Assembly: GCA_017630115.1 (NCBI GenBank)
Contig: JAGBVY010000054.1
Location: 1 to 8,755 of the forward strand
Direction: 5' to 3'
From: Tidjanibacter sp.
GTDB taxonomy: Bacteria > Bacteroidota > Bacteroidia > Bacteroidales > Rikenellaceae
DNA: 8,755 nucleotides
Below are positions 1 to 5,987 of this stretch, piece by piece (the first letter of the stretch is position 1; each line of letters begins with the position of its first letter). The notes below the pieces were generated by a model that saw nothing but the letters and a program-made list of their open reading frames with translations, ran no database searches and was not told the origin of the DNA. A program made the translations under genes and the position numbers.

Positions 1-348
1 GAAGGAGGTTTTGTACCTAGACGAGATGATGATGGTGATATCATTGTAAATGTACAAGGCTTTACTTTTTTTGTTTTTGTGCATAATGATAATTATGTTC
101 GAGTTTGGTTACCTAAATTATGGTCACTAGATAGCGAACAAGAGTTTGCAAAGGCTCATTTTGTTGCTAATCGACTAAACAAAGAATATAGAGTAGGTAA
201 GATTTATATCGATGAAAATGATACCTATGGCTTGGCAGAATTTTTCATTGATAAAAACGATGCTCAGTTAAAAACTATTTTATTGAGGATGTTTGATATC
301 TTACTTAATATGCGAATGGAGTTTTCAATACATATGAGATCGGAATAA
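1..348 (+). CDS. YbjN-like domain protein, C-terminal part (5' end outside window)
   Basis: The frame is open from the first base, so the gene starts left of the window and 115 residues are visible. A GTG at 79 could open a shorter protein, but the upstream codons read as good protein (a DDDGDI turn, then a beta-strand NVQGFTFFVFV), so I treat this as a truncated longer gene. The order is strand-strand, a WSLDSE loop, a helix with FAKAHFVANRLNKEYRV, a strand KIYIDEND, then another strand and a C-terminal helix ending in NMRMEF. The helix with 'ANRLN...VGKIYID' resembles the YbjN / type III secretion chaperone-like fold, whose members are small putative regulators or binding proteins. No catalytic residues or membrane segments are visible. 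It is AT-rich and ends 12 bases before the TIR gene, so the two are probably co-transcribed. It could be a partner or regulator of the TIR protein; this is inference. Confidence 0.6.
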   Translation, partial: EGGFVPRRDDDGDIIVNVQGFTFFVFVHNDNYVRVWLPKLWSLDSEQEFAKAHFVANRLNKEYRVGKIYIDENDTYGLAEFFIDKNDAQLKTILLRMFDILLNMRMEFSIHMRSE

Positions 349-360
349 TGTCTTACAAAT

Positions 361-1347
361 ATGGAGGAAAATAAAATTTTTATAAGCTATGCTAGGCAGG
401 ATTATTATGACGAAAATGGCTTGGTAATCCCTGACAACATAGTAATGAGCATAGAGCAAGTTCTTGAAAAGAATAACTATAAATATTGGATTGATAGAAA
501 TATAAATGGAGGAAGTAATTGGATAGAAGATATTATTACAGCGATAAAACAGTGTAAAATTTTTATTCTAGTACTAACTGAGAATGTATGTAATTCCCAC
601 TTCGTAATACGTGAGTTGGATAAAGCCTTAGAGTTAAACAAAAAAATTATTCCAATTAAGGCAGTATCCGAGATTCCTGAAAAAATAGGTTTTTTAGTAA
701 CATCACACATAGAATATATTGACTATATTGGTTCTTCTTCAAAGTCCTCCGCTATAACCAAACTTGTAAACTCAATAAACTTAATTTTTGATGATAGTTT
801 AAAGAAATTAGAAGATTTATTGGAAGCATCAAAAAAAGAACGTAATGAATTAGATCAACAGATTGATAAGTATCGCAAATTTCAGGAAAGACTACAAAGT
901 GAGATTGAAGTCAAGAAGAAAGATCAGGTTCAACTTGAAAATGAAATATCGCTACGCGAAGAAAGTTTAGAATTAATTAAGAAAAAGGAGAAAGAAACGG
1001 AAGATAAAAAGGATACTATTGTGTTAGAGATTGACAAATTACAGAAACAGATTGATAGTCTTCTAACATCTAAAGCCAATAACATCAATACAAATAGTGA
1101 AAATACAGATTTAACTTCAGTTGACACTCCTCCTACAATTAGCGATAGCGATGTTGGTGATTTCAAAGATAGCACAACTTCGTCAAAACCTGTAATTAAT
1201 CGAGAAAGAAATCCCGAACCTGAAGAAATTACCGTAGAACAAGCACCTAATGCTTTAGAGGAAAATACGGAGACTCCAAAGCCTGATTTTAGCAAAGGTG
1301 CTCAAACTATTATGATGGGCTATTTTAAAGAAATTGCAAAAGAATAA
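361..1347 (+). CDS. TIR-domain protein with long coiled coil
   Basis: Residues 1-125 form a TIR domain. The first strand is KIFISYARQD (box 1), followed by YWIDRNINGGSNW with the usual D45, the helix and strand IITAIKQCKIFILVLTENV, and then NSHFVIRELDKAL, where E85 sits at the position of the catalytic glutamate of NAD-cleaving TIR domains. Residues about 143-238 are a charged heptad-type coiled coil rich in E, K, L and I. Residues about 240-308 are a polar, proline-containing linker, probably disordered. The last 20 residues (DFSKGAQTIMMGYFKEIAKE) again look ordered and may form a helix. There is no signal peptide or membrane segment, so it should be cytoplasmic. Bacterial TIR proteins commonly cleave NAD or make cyclic ADP-ribose-type signals in anti-phage defence; here the coiled coil would drive assembly. 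A non-defence adaptor role is possible. The gene follows the YbjN-like gene by 12 bases and shares its AT-rich composition. ATG at 361 is the natural start because the TIR fold begins at once. Confidence 0.88.
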   Translation: MEENKIFISYARQDYYDENGLVIPDNIVMSIEQVLEKNNYKYWIDRNINGGSNWIEDIITAIKQCKIFILVLTENVCNSHFVIRELDKALELNKKIIPIKAVSEIPEKIGFLVTSHIEYIDYIGSSSKSSAITKLVNSINLIFDDSLKKLEDLLEASKKERNELDQQIDKYRKFQERLQSEIEVKKKDQVQLENEISLREESLELIKKKEKETEDKKDTIVLEIDKLQKQIDSLLTSKANNINTNSENTDLTSVDTPPTISDSDVGDFKDSTTSSKPVINRERNPEPEEITVEQAPNALEENTETPKPDFSKGAQTIMMGYFKEIAKE

Positions 1348-1520
1348 AATGACTAATTTGAGTTTAAAATAAGTTATCTATCCGTACATAAAAAGTGGAT
1401 TTATCTTTTTTTAAAGAAACGGTGCCTTTTCTGAATAAAAATCTTTTAACCACTTAATAAACTCGACTATCTTTAAGTAGTCTTCCATAAATGTTCGATG
1501 GATGAACACATCTTGGCACG

Positions 1521-1551
1521 AAAGCGACTGTCATTTGGCAGTCGCTTTTTT
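1521..1551 (+). terminator. Rho-independent terminator
   Basis: A perfect 10-bp stem is formed by AAAGCGACTG (1521-1530) and CAGTCGCTTT (1539-1548) with an 8-base loop, followed by an unbroken run of six T (1546-1551). It lies about 170 bases after the TIR stop codon, so it ends either the TIR transcript or a transcript that belonged to the chromosome before insertion of the left-hand DNA. Confidence 0.85.
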
Positions 1552-1561
1552 GCGTCCAAAG

Positions 1562-1603
1562 GGACTCGCTCTGCTGACCGCAGTTCAAGTCCTGGGTTGC
1601 ACA
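1562..1603 (+). other. tRNA 3'-end-like stretch, possible attachment-site remnant
   Basis: The stretch contains GTTCAAGTCC (1583-1592), which matches the T-loop of a tRNA with its following strand, and then TGGGTTGCACA, which would fit the 3' acceptor strand and discriminator base. The 5' side of the T-stem does not pair with it (CGCAG against CCTGG gives only two pairs), and no D-arm or anticodon arm is present, so this is not a working tRNA. The same bases can fold differently: GGACT (1562-1566) with AGTCC (1588-1592), and CTGC (1571-1574) with GCAG (1580-1583). A tRNA 3' fragment beside AT-rich foreign DNA would be typical of an integration site, but the match is short and may be chance. 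Confidence 0.25.
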
Positions 1604-1615
1604 TCTCTAACCACA

Positions 1616-1648
1616 TTTGCAATCTGACAAATATTTTATTACCTTTGT
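1616..1648 (+). promoter_or_regulatory. Bacteroidetes-type promoter of the NERD gene
   Basis: TTTG at 1616-1619 is followed after 20 bp by TACCTTTG at 1640-1647, an exact fit to the Bacteroidetes primary sigma pattern (TTTG, about 19-21 bp, TAnnTTTG). The start codon lies 36 bases past the -7 element, leaving a short leader. Confidence 0.75.
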
Positions 1649-1683
1649 AATGAAGTATATAACAGCTGGTAAAAATTACCATT

Positions 1684-2457
1684 ATGACAACAGGAGACAT
1701 CTTCTCATTAGCAATAGCGCTTACAGCAGTCATTGCAGCGACAATCCTCTTAATTCTTCATGAACGCAAAAAGCGAGAGATTATCAGCACAGTTACTTCA
1801 CTCTCACGTGGAGAAAGTTCGGAACGAGACCTCATATATCGTCTCGTAAAATCAGGCATACCCTCATCAACTATCTTTCATGACTTATATATTCCAACCA
1901 AGCGAGGACATACACAAATAGACCTCGTCGTTCCGACCAATGTAGGCATCTTCGTTATCGAAGTGAAAGATTATAGTGGATGGATATTTGGCAACGGTAA
2001 CCATGATAGGTGGACACAAGTATTAGCCTATGGTCGAGAAAAGCATCAATTCTACAATCCCATAAAGCAAAATGCAGGACACATTGAGGCATTACGAAAC
2101 ACATCAGAGCAGCTGCATAATGTACCAATATACTCTATAATAGTATTTTACGGATCTAGCATACTTAAACAGATATCTAACATTCCATCCAATTGCCAAC
2201 TTGTATATCCCCGATCTGCAGCAAAGCTTATTAGGAACATCATATCAAGCGCATCACCAGCGCCATATACAAATAAGTGGGAGGTTATGGATATATTAAA
2301 GTCTGGGGTTGAGAATGGTAATAATGAAGCGATTAGAAATGCACATTTACTCAAAGTGCAGCGAGCAAGCAATGGCAAATTTAATTCTACATATTCCTAC
2401 TCATATTTCCATTTCACACGCTTTTTTAGACATCGCAGACGACGCTTTAGATTCTAA
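1684..2457 (+). CDS. Membrane-anchored NERD-domain protein
   Basis: Residues about 5-26 form one hydrophobic segment followed by a basic stretch (HERKKR), giving an N-terminal membrane anchor with the rest in the cytoplasm. The NERD (nuclease-related) domain follows: G43-E44 with E47 in the opening helix, the strand QIDLVV with D80, then FVIEVKDYSGWIFG with E93 and K95, and NPIKQN with Q129 and the helix that follows. This E/D/ExK pattern is that of the restriction-endonuclease-like PD-(D/E)xK fold, and all expected acidic residues are present, so nuclease activity is plausible but unproven for most of this family. The C-terminal 25 residues are unusual: a Tyr/Phe/Ser-rich run leading to RHRRRRFRF, which could bind nucleic acid or lipid. 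It has its own promoter and is not in an operon with its neighbours. Its base composition lies between the AT-rich left edge and the GC-richer right side. ATG 1684 precedes the anchor directly. Confidence 0.85.
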   Translation: MTTGDIFSLAIALTAVIAATILLILHERKKREIISTVTSLSRGESSERDLIYRLVKSGIPSSTIFHDLYIPTKRGHTQIDLVVPTNVGIFVIEVKDYSGWIFGNGNHDRWTQVLAYGREKHQFYNPIKQNAGHIEALRNTSEQLHNVPIYSIIVFYGSSILKQISNIPSNCQLVYPRSAAKLIRNIISSASPAPYTNKWEVMDILKSGVENGNNEAIRNAHLLKVQRASNGKFNSTYSYSYFHFTRFFRHRRRRFRF

Positions 2458-2471
2458 AAAGTAGACTTTTT
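2456..2471 (+). terminator. Weak AT hairpin after the NERD gene
   Basis: AAAAAGT (2456-2462) and ACTTTTT (2465-2471) are perfect inverted repeats around two bases, overlapping the stop codon. The stem is almost all A-T, the loop would have to open to four bases, and there is no separate T-run beyond the stem, so termination would be weak. The right arm abuts the TTTG box of the next promoter. Confidence 0.3.
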
Positions 2472-2472
2472 A

Positions 2473-2504
2473 TTTGGATGTGTGGGCGGAAATTCGTAAC
2501 TTTG
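2473..2504 (+). promoter_or_regulatory. Bacteroidetes-type promoter of the aquaporin gene
   Basis: TTTG at 2473-2476 and TAACTTTG at 2497-2504 are separated by 20 bp, matching the -33/-7 pattern exactly. The ATG at 2537 is 32 bases past the -7 element. The aquaporin gene is therefore transcribed by itself and not by read-through from the NERD gene. Confidence 0.75.
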
Positions 2505-2536
2505 AATCAGTTATTAACTCATAAAACTTTGTGCGT

Positions 2537-3193
2537 ATGAAGAAGTATTTGGCAGAAATGATCGGTACTATGGTCTTGGTACTGATGGGTTGTGGCACAG
2601 CCGTGAGTCTTGCATGCGGCGTGGACACAGCATCCGTAGTGGGTACTGCTGCTGCATTCGGCTTGGCAGTTGTGGCTATGGCATACACCATTGGCGGCAT
2701 AAGCGGTTGCCACATCAACCCCGCAATCACCCTTGCTTGCCTTATCAGCGGCCGCATTAGCGCTAAGGATGCCTTCATGTACATGATTTTCCAGGTAATC
2801 GGTGCATTCATCGGCTCTGCAATCCTAGCAGCATTGGTTGCAGACCTCACTCCTCTTGGCACAGCAACAGGCGCTAACGTATGCGCGGGTGGCGTGGCTA
2901 ACGGCTTGATTGCCGAGGTAGTCCTGACATTCATCTTCGTGCTCGTGGTGCTCGGCACAACTGACGAGAAGAGGGGCGCGGGCAACTTCGCAGGCTTGGC
3001 TATCGGCCTATCGCTCATCCTCATCCACTTGGTGGGCATCCACTACACAGGCACCTCTGTAAACCCTGCACGCAGTATCGCTCCCGCGGTATTTGAGGGT
3101 GGCGCAGCCTTGGAGCAGTTGTGGGTATTCATCGTAGGTCCTTTCGCAGGTGCTGCATTGAGCGCGGTGGTTTGGAAGGTTATTGGCAAATAA
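2537..3193 (+). CDS. aqpZ: Aquaporin Z-type water channel (MIP family)
   Basis: This is a 218-residue, six-helix inner-membrane channel of normal AqpZ length. Both half-helix motifs are present: HINPAITLA with NPA at residues 61-63, and TSVNPARS with NPA at 176-178. The residues lining the narrow filter read F41 (AAAFGLAV), H164 (LIHLVGI), T173 (YTGTSVN) and R179, the same F-H-T-R set as in water-selective E. coli AqpZ; glycerol channels lack the histidine. The likely role is rapid water movement during osmotic change. A GTG at 2531 could add two residues, but ATG 2537 gives MKKYLAEMIGT, the usual start of this family. It has its own promoter upstream and a strong terminator downstream, so it is a single-gene unit facing the convergent hydrolase operon. 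Confidence 0.95.
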   Translation: MKKYLAEMIGTMVLVLMGCGTAVSLACGVDTASVVGTAAAFGLAVVAMAYTIGGISGCHINPAITLACLISGRISAKDAFMYMIFQVIGAFIGSAILAALVADLTPLGTATGANVCAGGVANGLIAEVVLTFIFVLVVLGTTDEKRGAGNFAGLAIGLSLILIHLVGIHYTGTSVNPARSIAPAVFEGGAALEQLWVFIVGPFAGAALSAVVWKVIGK

Positions 3194-3214
3194 CAAACCT
3201 ATCCCGCAATAAAC

Positions 3215-3244
3215 AATATAGCCTGCCGTGTGGCAGGCTATATT
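3215..3244. terminator. Shared terminator between convergent genes
   Basis: A perfect 13-bp stem is made by positions 3215-3227 and 3232-3244 (core TAGCCTGCC/GGCAGGCTA) with a GTGT loop. On the plus strand it is followed by a T-rich tract to about 3255, ending the aquaporin transcript. It lies 18 bases past the stop codon of the minus-strand hydrolase, so it probably ends that operon too, although the T-run on the minus side is poor. Confidence 0.85.
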
Positions 3245-3262
3245 TATTTTTATATGTCGCTG

Positions 3263-4210
3263 TTACTTACGGACATAGTTGGTTCTGATGTAGTCCATCG
3301 CCTTGAAGCGCGTGGGCTGCTTCTCGCCATCGAGGTCTACCACATCGGTGTGCACTTGCAGGCGCTCGCCACGGATGACGAAGTCGTTGATAAACTGCAT
3401 GATAAGGTCGCAACTATAGATTAATGGCGTGCCTGCAATACGGTGGTCGGCATACTCCACGGAGTAGAACCAATAGGGCGAGTCGAGCCTCTCGAGTTGC
3501 TTGACGATGTACGCCGAGCCGAAGAAGCCCACGCCAAACATCGCGGCATGGCCATAAGGGACATTCCTGTCCGACGTGCCATGGAAGAGCATCATGGGGG
3601 CGGGCTCAGACTTGAACCTGGGCTTGCCATCAACGGAGAAGATGGCACCCGCGCACGACACCACGCCAGCATAGCGGAAGCCTTCGGGGAGCACCTTGGC
3701 ACGCTCGGCACCGTTGCATCTCATCCACTCGGCCTGCACCGCCGTGATGGCACCCGCACTCGAGCCGCTAATCACGATTTTCGAGCTGTCAACACCCCAC
3801 TTCTCGGCATTGGCAATGACATAGTTCGTCGCGGCGTACATATCCTCAACCGCAACATTCACAGCATTTTGGAAGGCATCAATCATATAGGCAACACCGC
3901 CATTGGGGTTTAAGCCCTTAAGGCCCAGGCGATAGTCTATCGACACCACAACAACACCCTCGCGGGCAAGGTGGTCAAAAAATATCGAGTAGTACTCATG
4001 GTTGCGCACGCCCTGCACAAAGCCGCCACCAAAGGCAAAGATGACACATGGGCGCGGAGCCTCCGCCACCTCATCGAGCGCATACTTATCCAGGTATAAC
4101 TCCTGGCCATCGTGCGTAGCATAGCAGAGTGTTTCGCACACGACATCTTGTGCCGAGAGCACGAAGCAACTCTGCACCATAACCACAAACAAAAGTATTA
4201 TCTTTTTCAT
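3263..4210 (-). CDS. Exported alpha/beta hydrolase (carboxylesterase-like)
   Basis: This is a 315-residue protein with an N-terminal signal (MKKIILLFVVMVQSCFVLSA, likely cut before Q21; C15 after VQS could also be read as a lipobox). The mature part is an alpha/beta hydrolase. CVIFAFGGGF at residues 55-64 is the oxyanion-hole loop, with F60 where the common HGGG motif has histidine. GSSAG at 149-153 carries the nucleophile S151, HGTSDRNVPY at 210-219 the acid D214, and ADH at 254-256 the histidine H256. It should cleave ester bonds in the periplasm or at the cell surface; the substrate cannot be read. A longer in-frame start at 4249 would overlap the upstream gene and bury the signal peptide, so I chose ATG at 4210. 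It lies 19 bases after the phosphoesterase gene and is probably co-transcribed with it. Confidence 0.85.
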   Translation of the reverse strand: MKKIILLFVVMVQSCFVLSAQDVVCETLCYATHDGQELYLDKYALDEVAEAPRPCVIFAFGGGFVQGVRNHEYYSIFFDHLAREGVVVVSIDYRLGLKGLNPNGGVAYMIDAFQNAVNVAVEDMYAATNYVIANAEKWGVDSSKIVISGSSAGAITAVQAEWMRCNGAERAKVLPEGFRYAGVVSCAGAIFSVDGKPRFKSEPAPMMLFHGTSDRNVPYGHAAMFGVGFFGSAYIVKQLERLDSPYWFYSVEYADHRIAGTPLIYSCDLIMQFINDFVIRGERLQVHTDVVDLDGEKQPTRFKAMDYIRTNYVRK

Positions 4211-4229
4211 ATAAAGGTACTTAATATCA

Positions 4230-4718
4230 TTATTTACTCCATTCGCCAATCTCCATATTCTTAATCTCGCCCGCCTCGATGTCGAACCTCACAGCCGTAC
4301 GCACGCGGTGTATGCCATAGATGCCCGCACCGCCAGGGTTTATATGCAGCAGTTCGTAGACAGGGTCGTAGATGACCTTGAGGATATGCGAGTGTCCGGA
4401 TATAAAGATTTTGGGGCGTGCGCCGTGGATAAGTTGCAGGGCCTTGGGCGAGTAGTTGCGCGGATAGCCACCGATGTGCATCATGAGCACCTTGCAGCCA
4501 TCGACCTCGAAGCAGTTGCTTTCGTGGTATATGCGTCGCATAACGCCACCGTCGATATTGCCATAGACGGCACGCAGGGGCTTGAATGCCGCAATCTCAT
4601 CTGCCGTCTCCAACGACCCGAAATCGCCCGCATGCCACACCTCGTCACAGGGTGCGAGGAAGTTCTTGAGCACATCATCAAATGTGCCATGCGTATCTGA
4701 TATTACTCCAATCTTCAT
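4230..4718 (-). CDS. YfcE/MJ0936-type metallophosphoesterase
   Basis: The 162-residue length is normal for this small phosphodiesterase family. All metal-binding motifs are intact: SDTHG (D8, H10), AGDFG (D32), YGNID (N54), MMHIG (H81) and SGHSH (H109, H111), followed by HINPGG at 126-130. The fold binds two divalent metals and hydrolyses phosphodiesters in the cytoplasm; there is no signal peptide. The physiological substrate of most members is unknown. It is the first gene of a two-gene minus-strand operon with the exported hydrolase and has a -7-like promoter element 48 bases upstream of its ATG. The functional link to the hydrolase is not obvious, and the pairing may be only positional. 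Confidence 0.92.
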   Translation of the reverse strand: MKIGVISDTHGTFDDVLKNFLAPCDEVWHAGDFGSLETADEIAAFKPLRAVYGNIDGGVMRRIYHESNCFEVDGCKVLMMHIGGYPRNYSPKALQLIHGARPKIFISGHSHILKVIYDPVYELLHINPGGAGIYGIHRVRTAVRFDIEAGEIKNMEIGEWSK

Positions 4719-4766
4719 GCCGTAACTCGATTAAAAAAGCGTGCCACCAACTCTATGGCGCGTAGA

Positions 4767-4774
4767 CAAAGGTA
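4767..4774 (-). promoter_or_regulatory. Promoter -7 element of the phosphoesterase operon
   Basis: On the minus strand these bases read TACCTTTG, the Bacteroidetes -7 consensus, 48 bases upstream of the phosphoesterase start. No good TTTG box is seen about 20 bp further upstream, so only the -7 part is well supported. Confidence 0.55.
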
Positions 4775-4848
4775 GTAAAAAAACTCGCTGCGTGTGACCC
4801 TCGGAGATAATAAAGTGTCGAAAATAGGTCAAATTGGCCGAATTTTAC

Positions 4849-4856
4849 TACCTTTG
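4849..4856 (+). promoter_or_regulatory. Promoter -7 element of the acyltransferase operon
   Basis: TACCTTTG matches the Bacteroidetes -7 consensus and lies 26 bases before the acyltransferase ATG. The -33 box at the right distance is poor (TAGG at 4825-4828). Together with the minus-strand element at 4767-4774 this makes a divergent promoter region of about 160 bases. Confidence 0.6.
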
Positions 4857-4882
4857 TTCAGTTTTATTCAACTAATCCGAAC

Positions 4883-5974
4883 ATGGCAAACATAACAAAA
4901 CGCATAGGTTACATCGATGCGCTGAGAGGCTTCACCATGATATTGGTCGTCTTCAGCCACATCTACCTTCCGAATGTAACCCCACTAAACCAGTTTCTCG
5001 TGAACTTCCGCATGCCGCTGTTCTTCTTCATCAGTGGCTTTATCTCGTTCCGCATGGAGCAGTCGTGGAGTGGCCGCGAGACCCTCTCACGCCTCGGCAG
5101 CAAGGTGCGCACGATGATTATCCCCGCGCTTGTCATCGGACTTACGTACACCATAATGAATGGCGGCGTAGAGATTAGCTACTTCTTCACCCACGATAGG
5201 AAGATGGGCTACTGGTTTACCTTCGCGCTGTTCAACATGCTGATTATCTACTATGTAGCCCGCTGGATACACGCACGCCGCGGCAAGACCTCGCTAAAGG
5301 TCTTCACCAAGCGCCTCTACATCCTCGGCATCATCTTCTACATTGCACTCTCGGACCTCTCGATGCTGGGCGACGCAGGCAACATCCTAACCCTCGGACT
5401 CACGTTCAAATACTTCCACTTCTTCGCCTTCGGTGCCGTGTGCAGCTGCAACCGCGAGTGGTTTGAGAACATATTCAAGAGCAGCACAAAGATGACGATT
5501 GTGGTTGTGGGACTATTCGTTCTATCGTGGTTCGTAATATCACTTCGAGGCAATACCGAGATTATTACGGCACACATAAGCCCCAGAGTGTTCGAACTCG
5601 CAAGAGCGCTCCTCAAGGTCTATATCGGCTACTTCGGCATCATCACCGTCTATGGCTTCTTCCGCCGCTTTGGCGAGTTCTTCTCGGAGAACAAGTACAT
5701 CGGCAAGCCTCTGCAGTTCGTGGGTCGCAATACGCTCGATGTCTACCTGCTCCACTACTTCGTATTGCTCGGCATGCCCGTCATGCTCCGCCCCTATATC
5801 GTGGATACCACAAACCTCCTTATGCCACTTGTCGTGGGCATGGCTGTTGCCATCTCCATCGTGGCGGTGTCGCTGCTCATTTCGCGTATCCTGCGCCTCA
5901 GTGACTATGTGGCATACTACCTCCTCGGCGCACGCGACGTGAAGCTCGGGGCCGATAAAAGTGAAACAAAATAA
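4883..5974 (+). CDS. Acyltransferase family 3 membrane protein (OafA/YrhL-like)
   Basis: This is a 363-residue integral membrane protein with about ten hydrophobic segments. The N-terminus has the family signature YIDALRGFTMILVVFSH, with R15 and the presumed catalytic H26 eleven residues later. FRMPLFFFISGF (42-53) is the second conserved segment, and GRNTLDVYLLHYFVLLGMP (281-299) the typical late helix. Such proteins move acyl groups, usually acetyl or succinyl, from cytoplasmic coenzyme A to sugars of polysaccharide, lipopolysaccharide, glycolipid or peptidoglycan outside the membrane. There is no fused SGNH domain, so the acceptor cannot be guessed from domain content. It is the first gene of an operon with the secreted esterase, whose start lies 13 bases after this stop. 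A writer and a possible eraser of acyl groups in one transcript is suggestive but unproven. Confidence 0.9.
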   Translation: MANITKRIGYIDALRGFTMILVVFSHIYLPNVTPLNQFLVNFRMPLFFFISGFISFRMEQSWSGRETLSRLGSKVRTMIIPALVIGLTYTIMNGGVEISYFFTHDRKMGYWFTFALFNMLIIYYVARWIHARRGKTSLKVFTKRLYILGIIFYIALSDLSMLGDAGNILTLGLTFKYFHFFAFGAVCSCNREWFENIFKSSTKMTIVVVGLFVLSWFVISLRGNTEIITAHISPRVFELARALLKVYIGYFGIITVYGFFRRFGEFFSENKYIGKPLQFVGRNTLDVYLLHYFVLLGMPVMLRPYIVDTTNLLMPLVVGMAVAISIVAVSLLISRILRLSDYVAYYLLGARDVKLGADKSETK

Positions 5975-5987
5975 AACACATACCACT

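Larger units (their letters stand above)
1348..1683. other. Gene-free boundary between AT-rich cassette and chromosome
   Basis: These 336 bases hold no convincing gene. The first part (to about 1480) is still AT-rich and contains a weak AT hairpin near 1390-1412 (AAAAAG paired with CTTTTT) that might end the TIR transcript. A small hairpin follows at 1492-1508 (TGTTC/GAACA), then a strong terminator, then a short structured GC-richer stretch that looks like a tRNA 3' end, and last the promoter of the next gene. The change in base composition around 1480-1560 suggests the junction of acquired and older DNA. Confidence 0.6.

Noticed and set aside
1..1347. A Thoeris or CBASS system
   Set aside because: No ThsA-like, nucleotidyltransferase or SAVED/STING gene is visible; the part left of the window cannot be judged.
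2470..3039. Minus-strand open frame opposite the aquaporin
   Set aside because: The aquaporin is unambiguous; the antisense product is an Ala/Pro/Thr-rich shadow.
3443..3913. Plus-strand open frame inside the minus-strand hydrolase
   Set aside because: It lies wholly within a gene with an intact catalytic triad and has no recognisable fold.
4211..4222. TACCTTTA on the minus strand just before the hydrolase gene, as an internal promoter
   Set aside because: It lies only about three bases before the ATG, so transcription would start inside the gene, and the last consensus base is not G.
4211..4249. Longer start for the exported hydrolase at 4249
   Set aside because: It would overlap the phosphoesterase gene and place 13 polar residues before a clear signal peptide; ATG at 4210 fits better.
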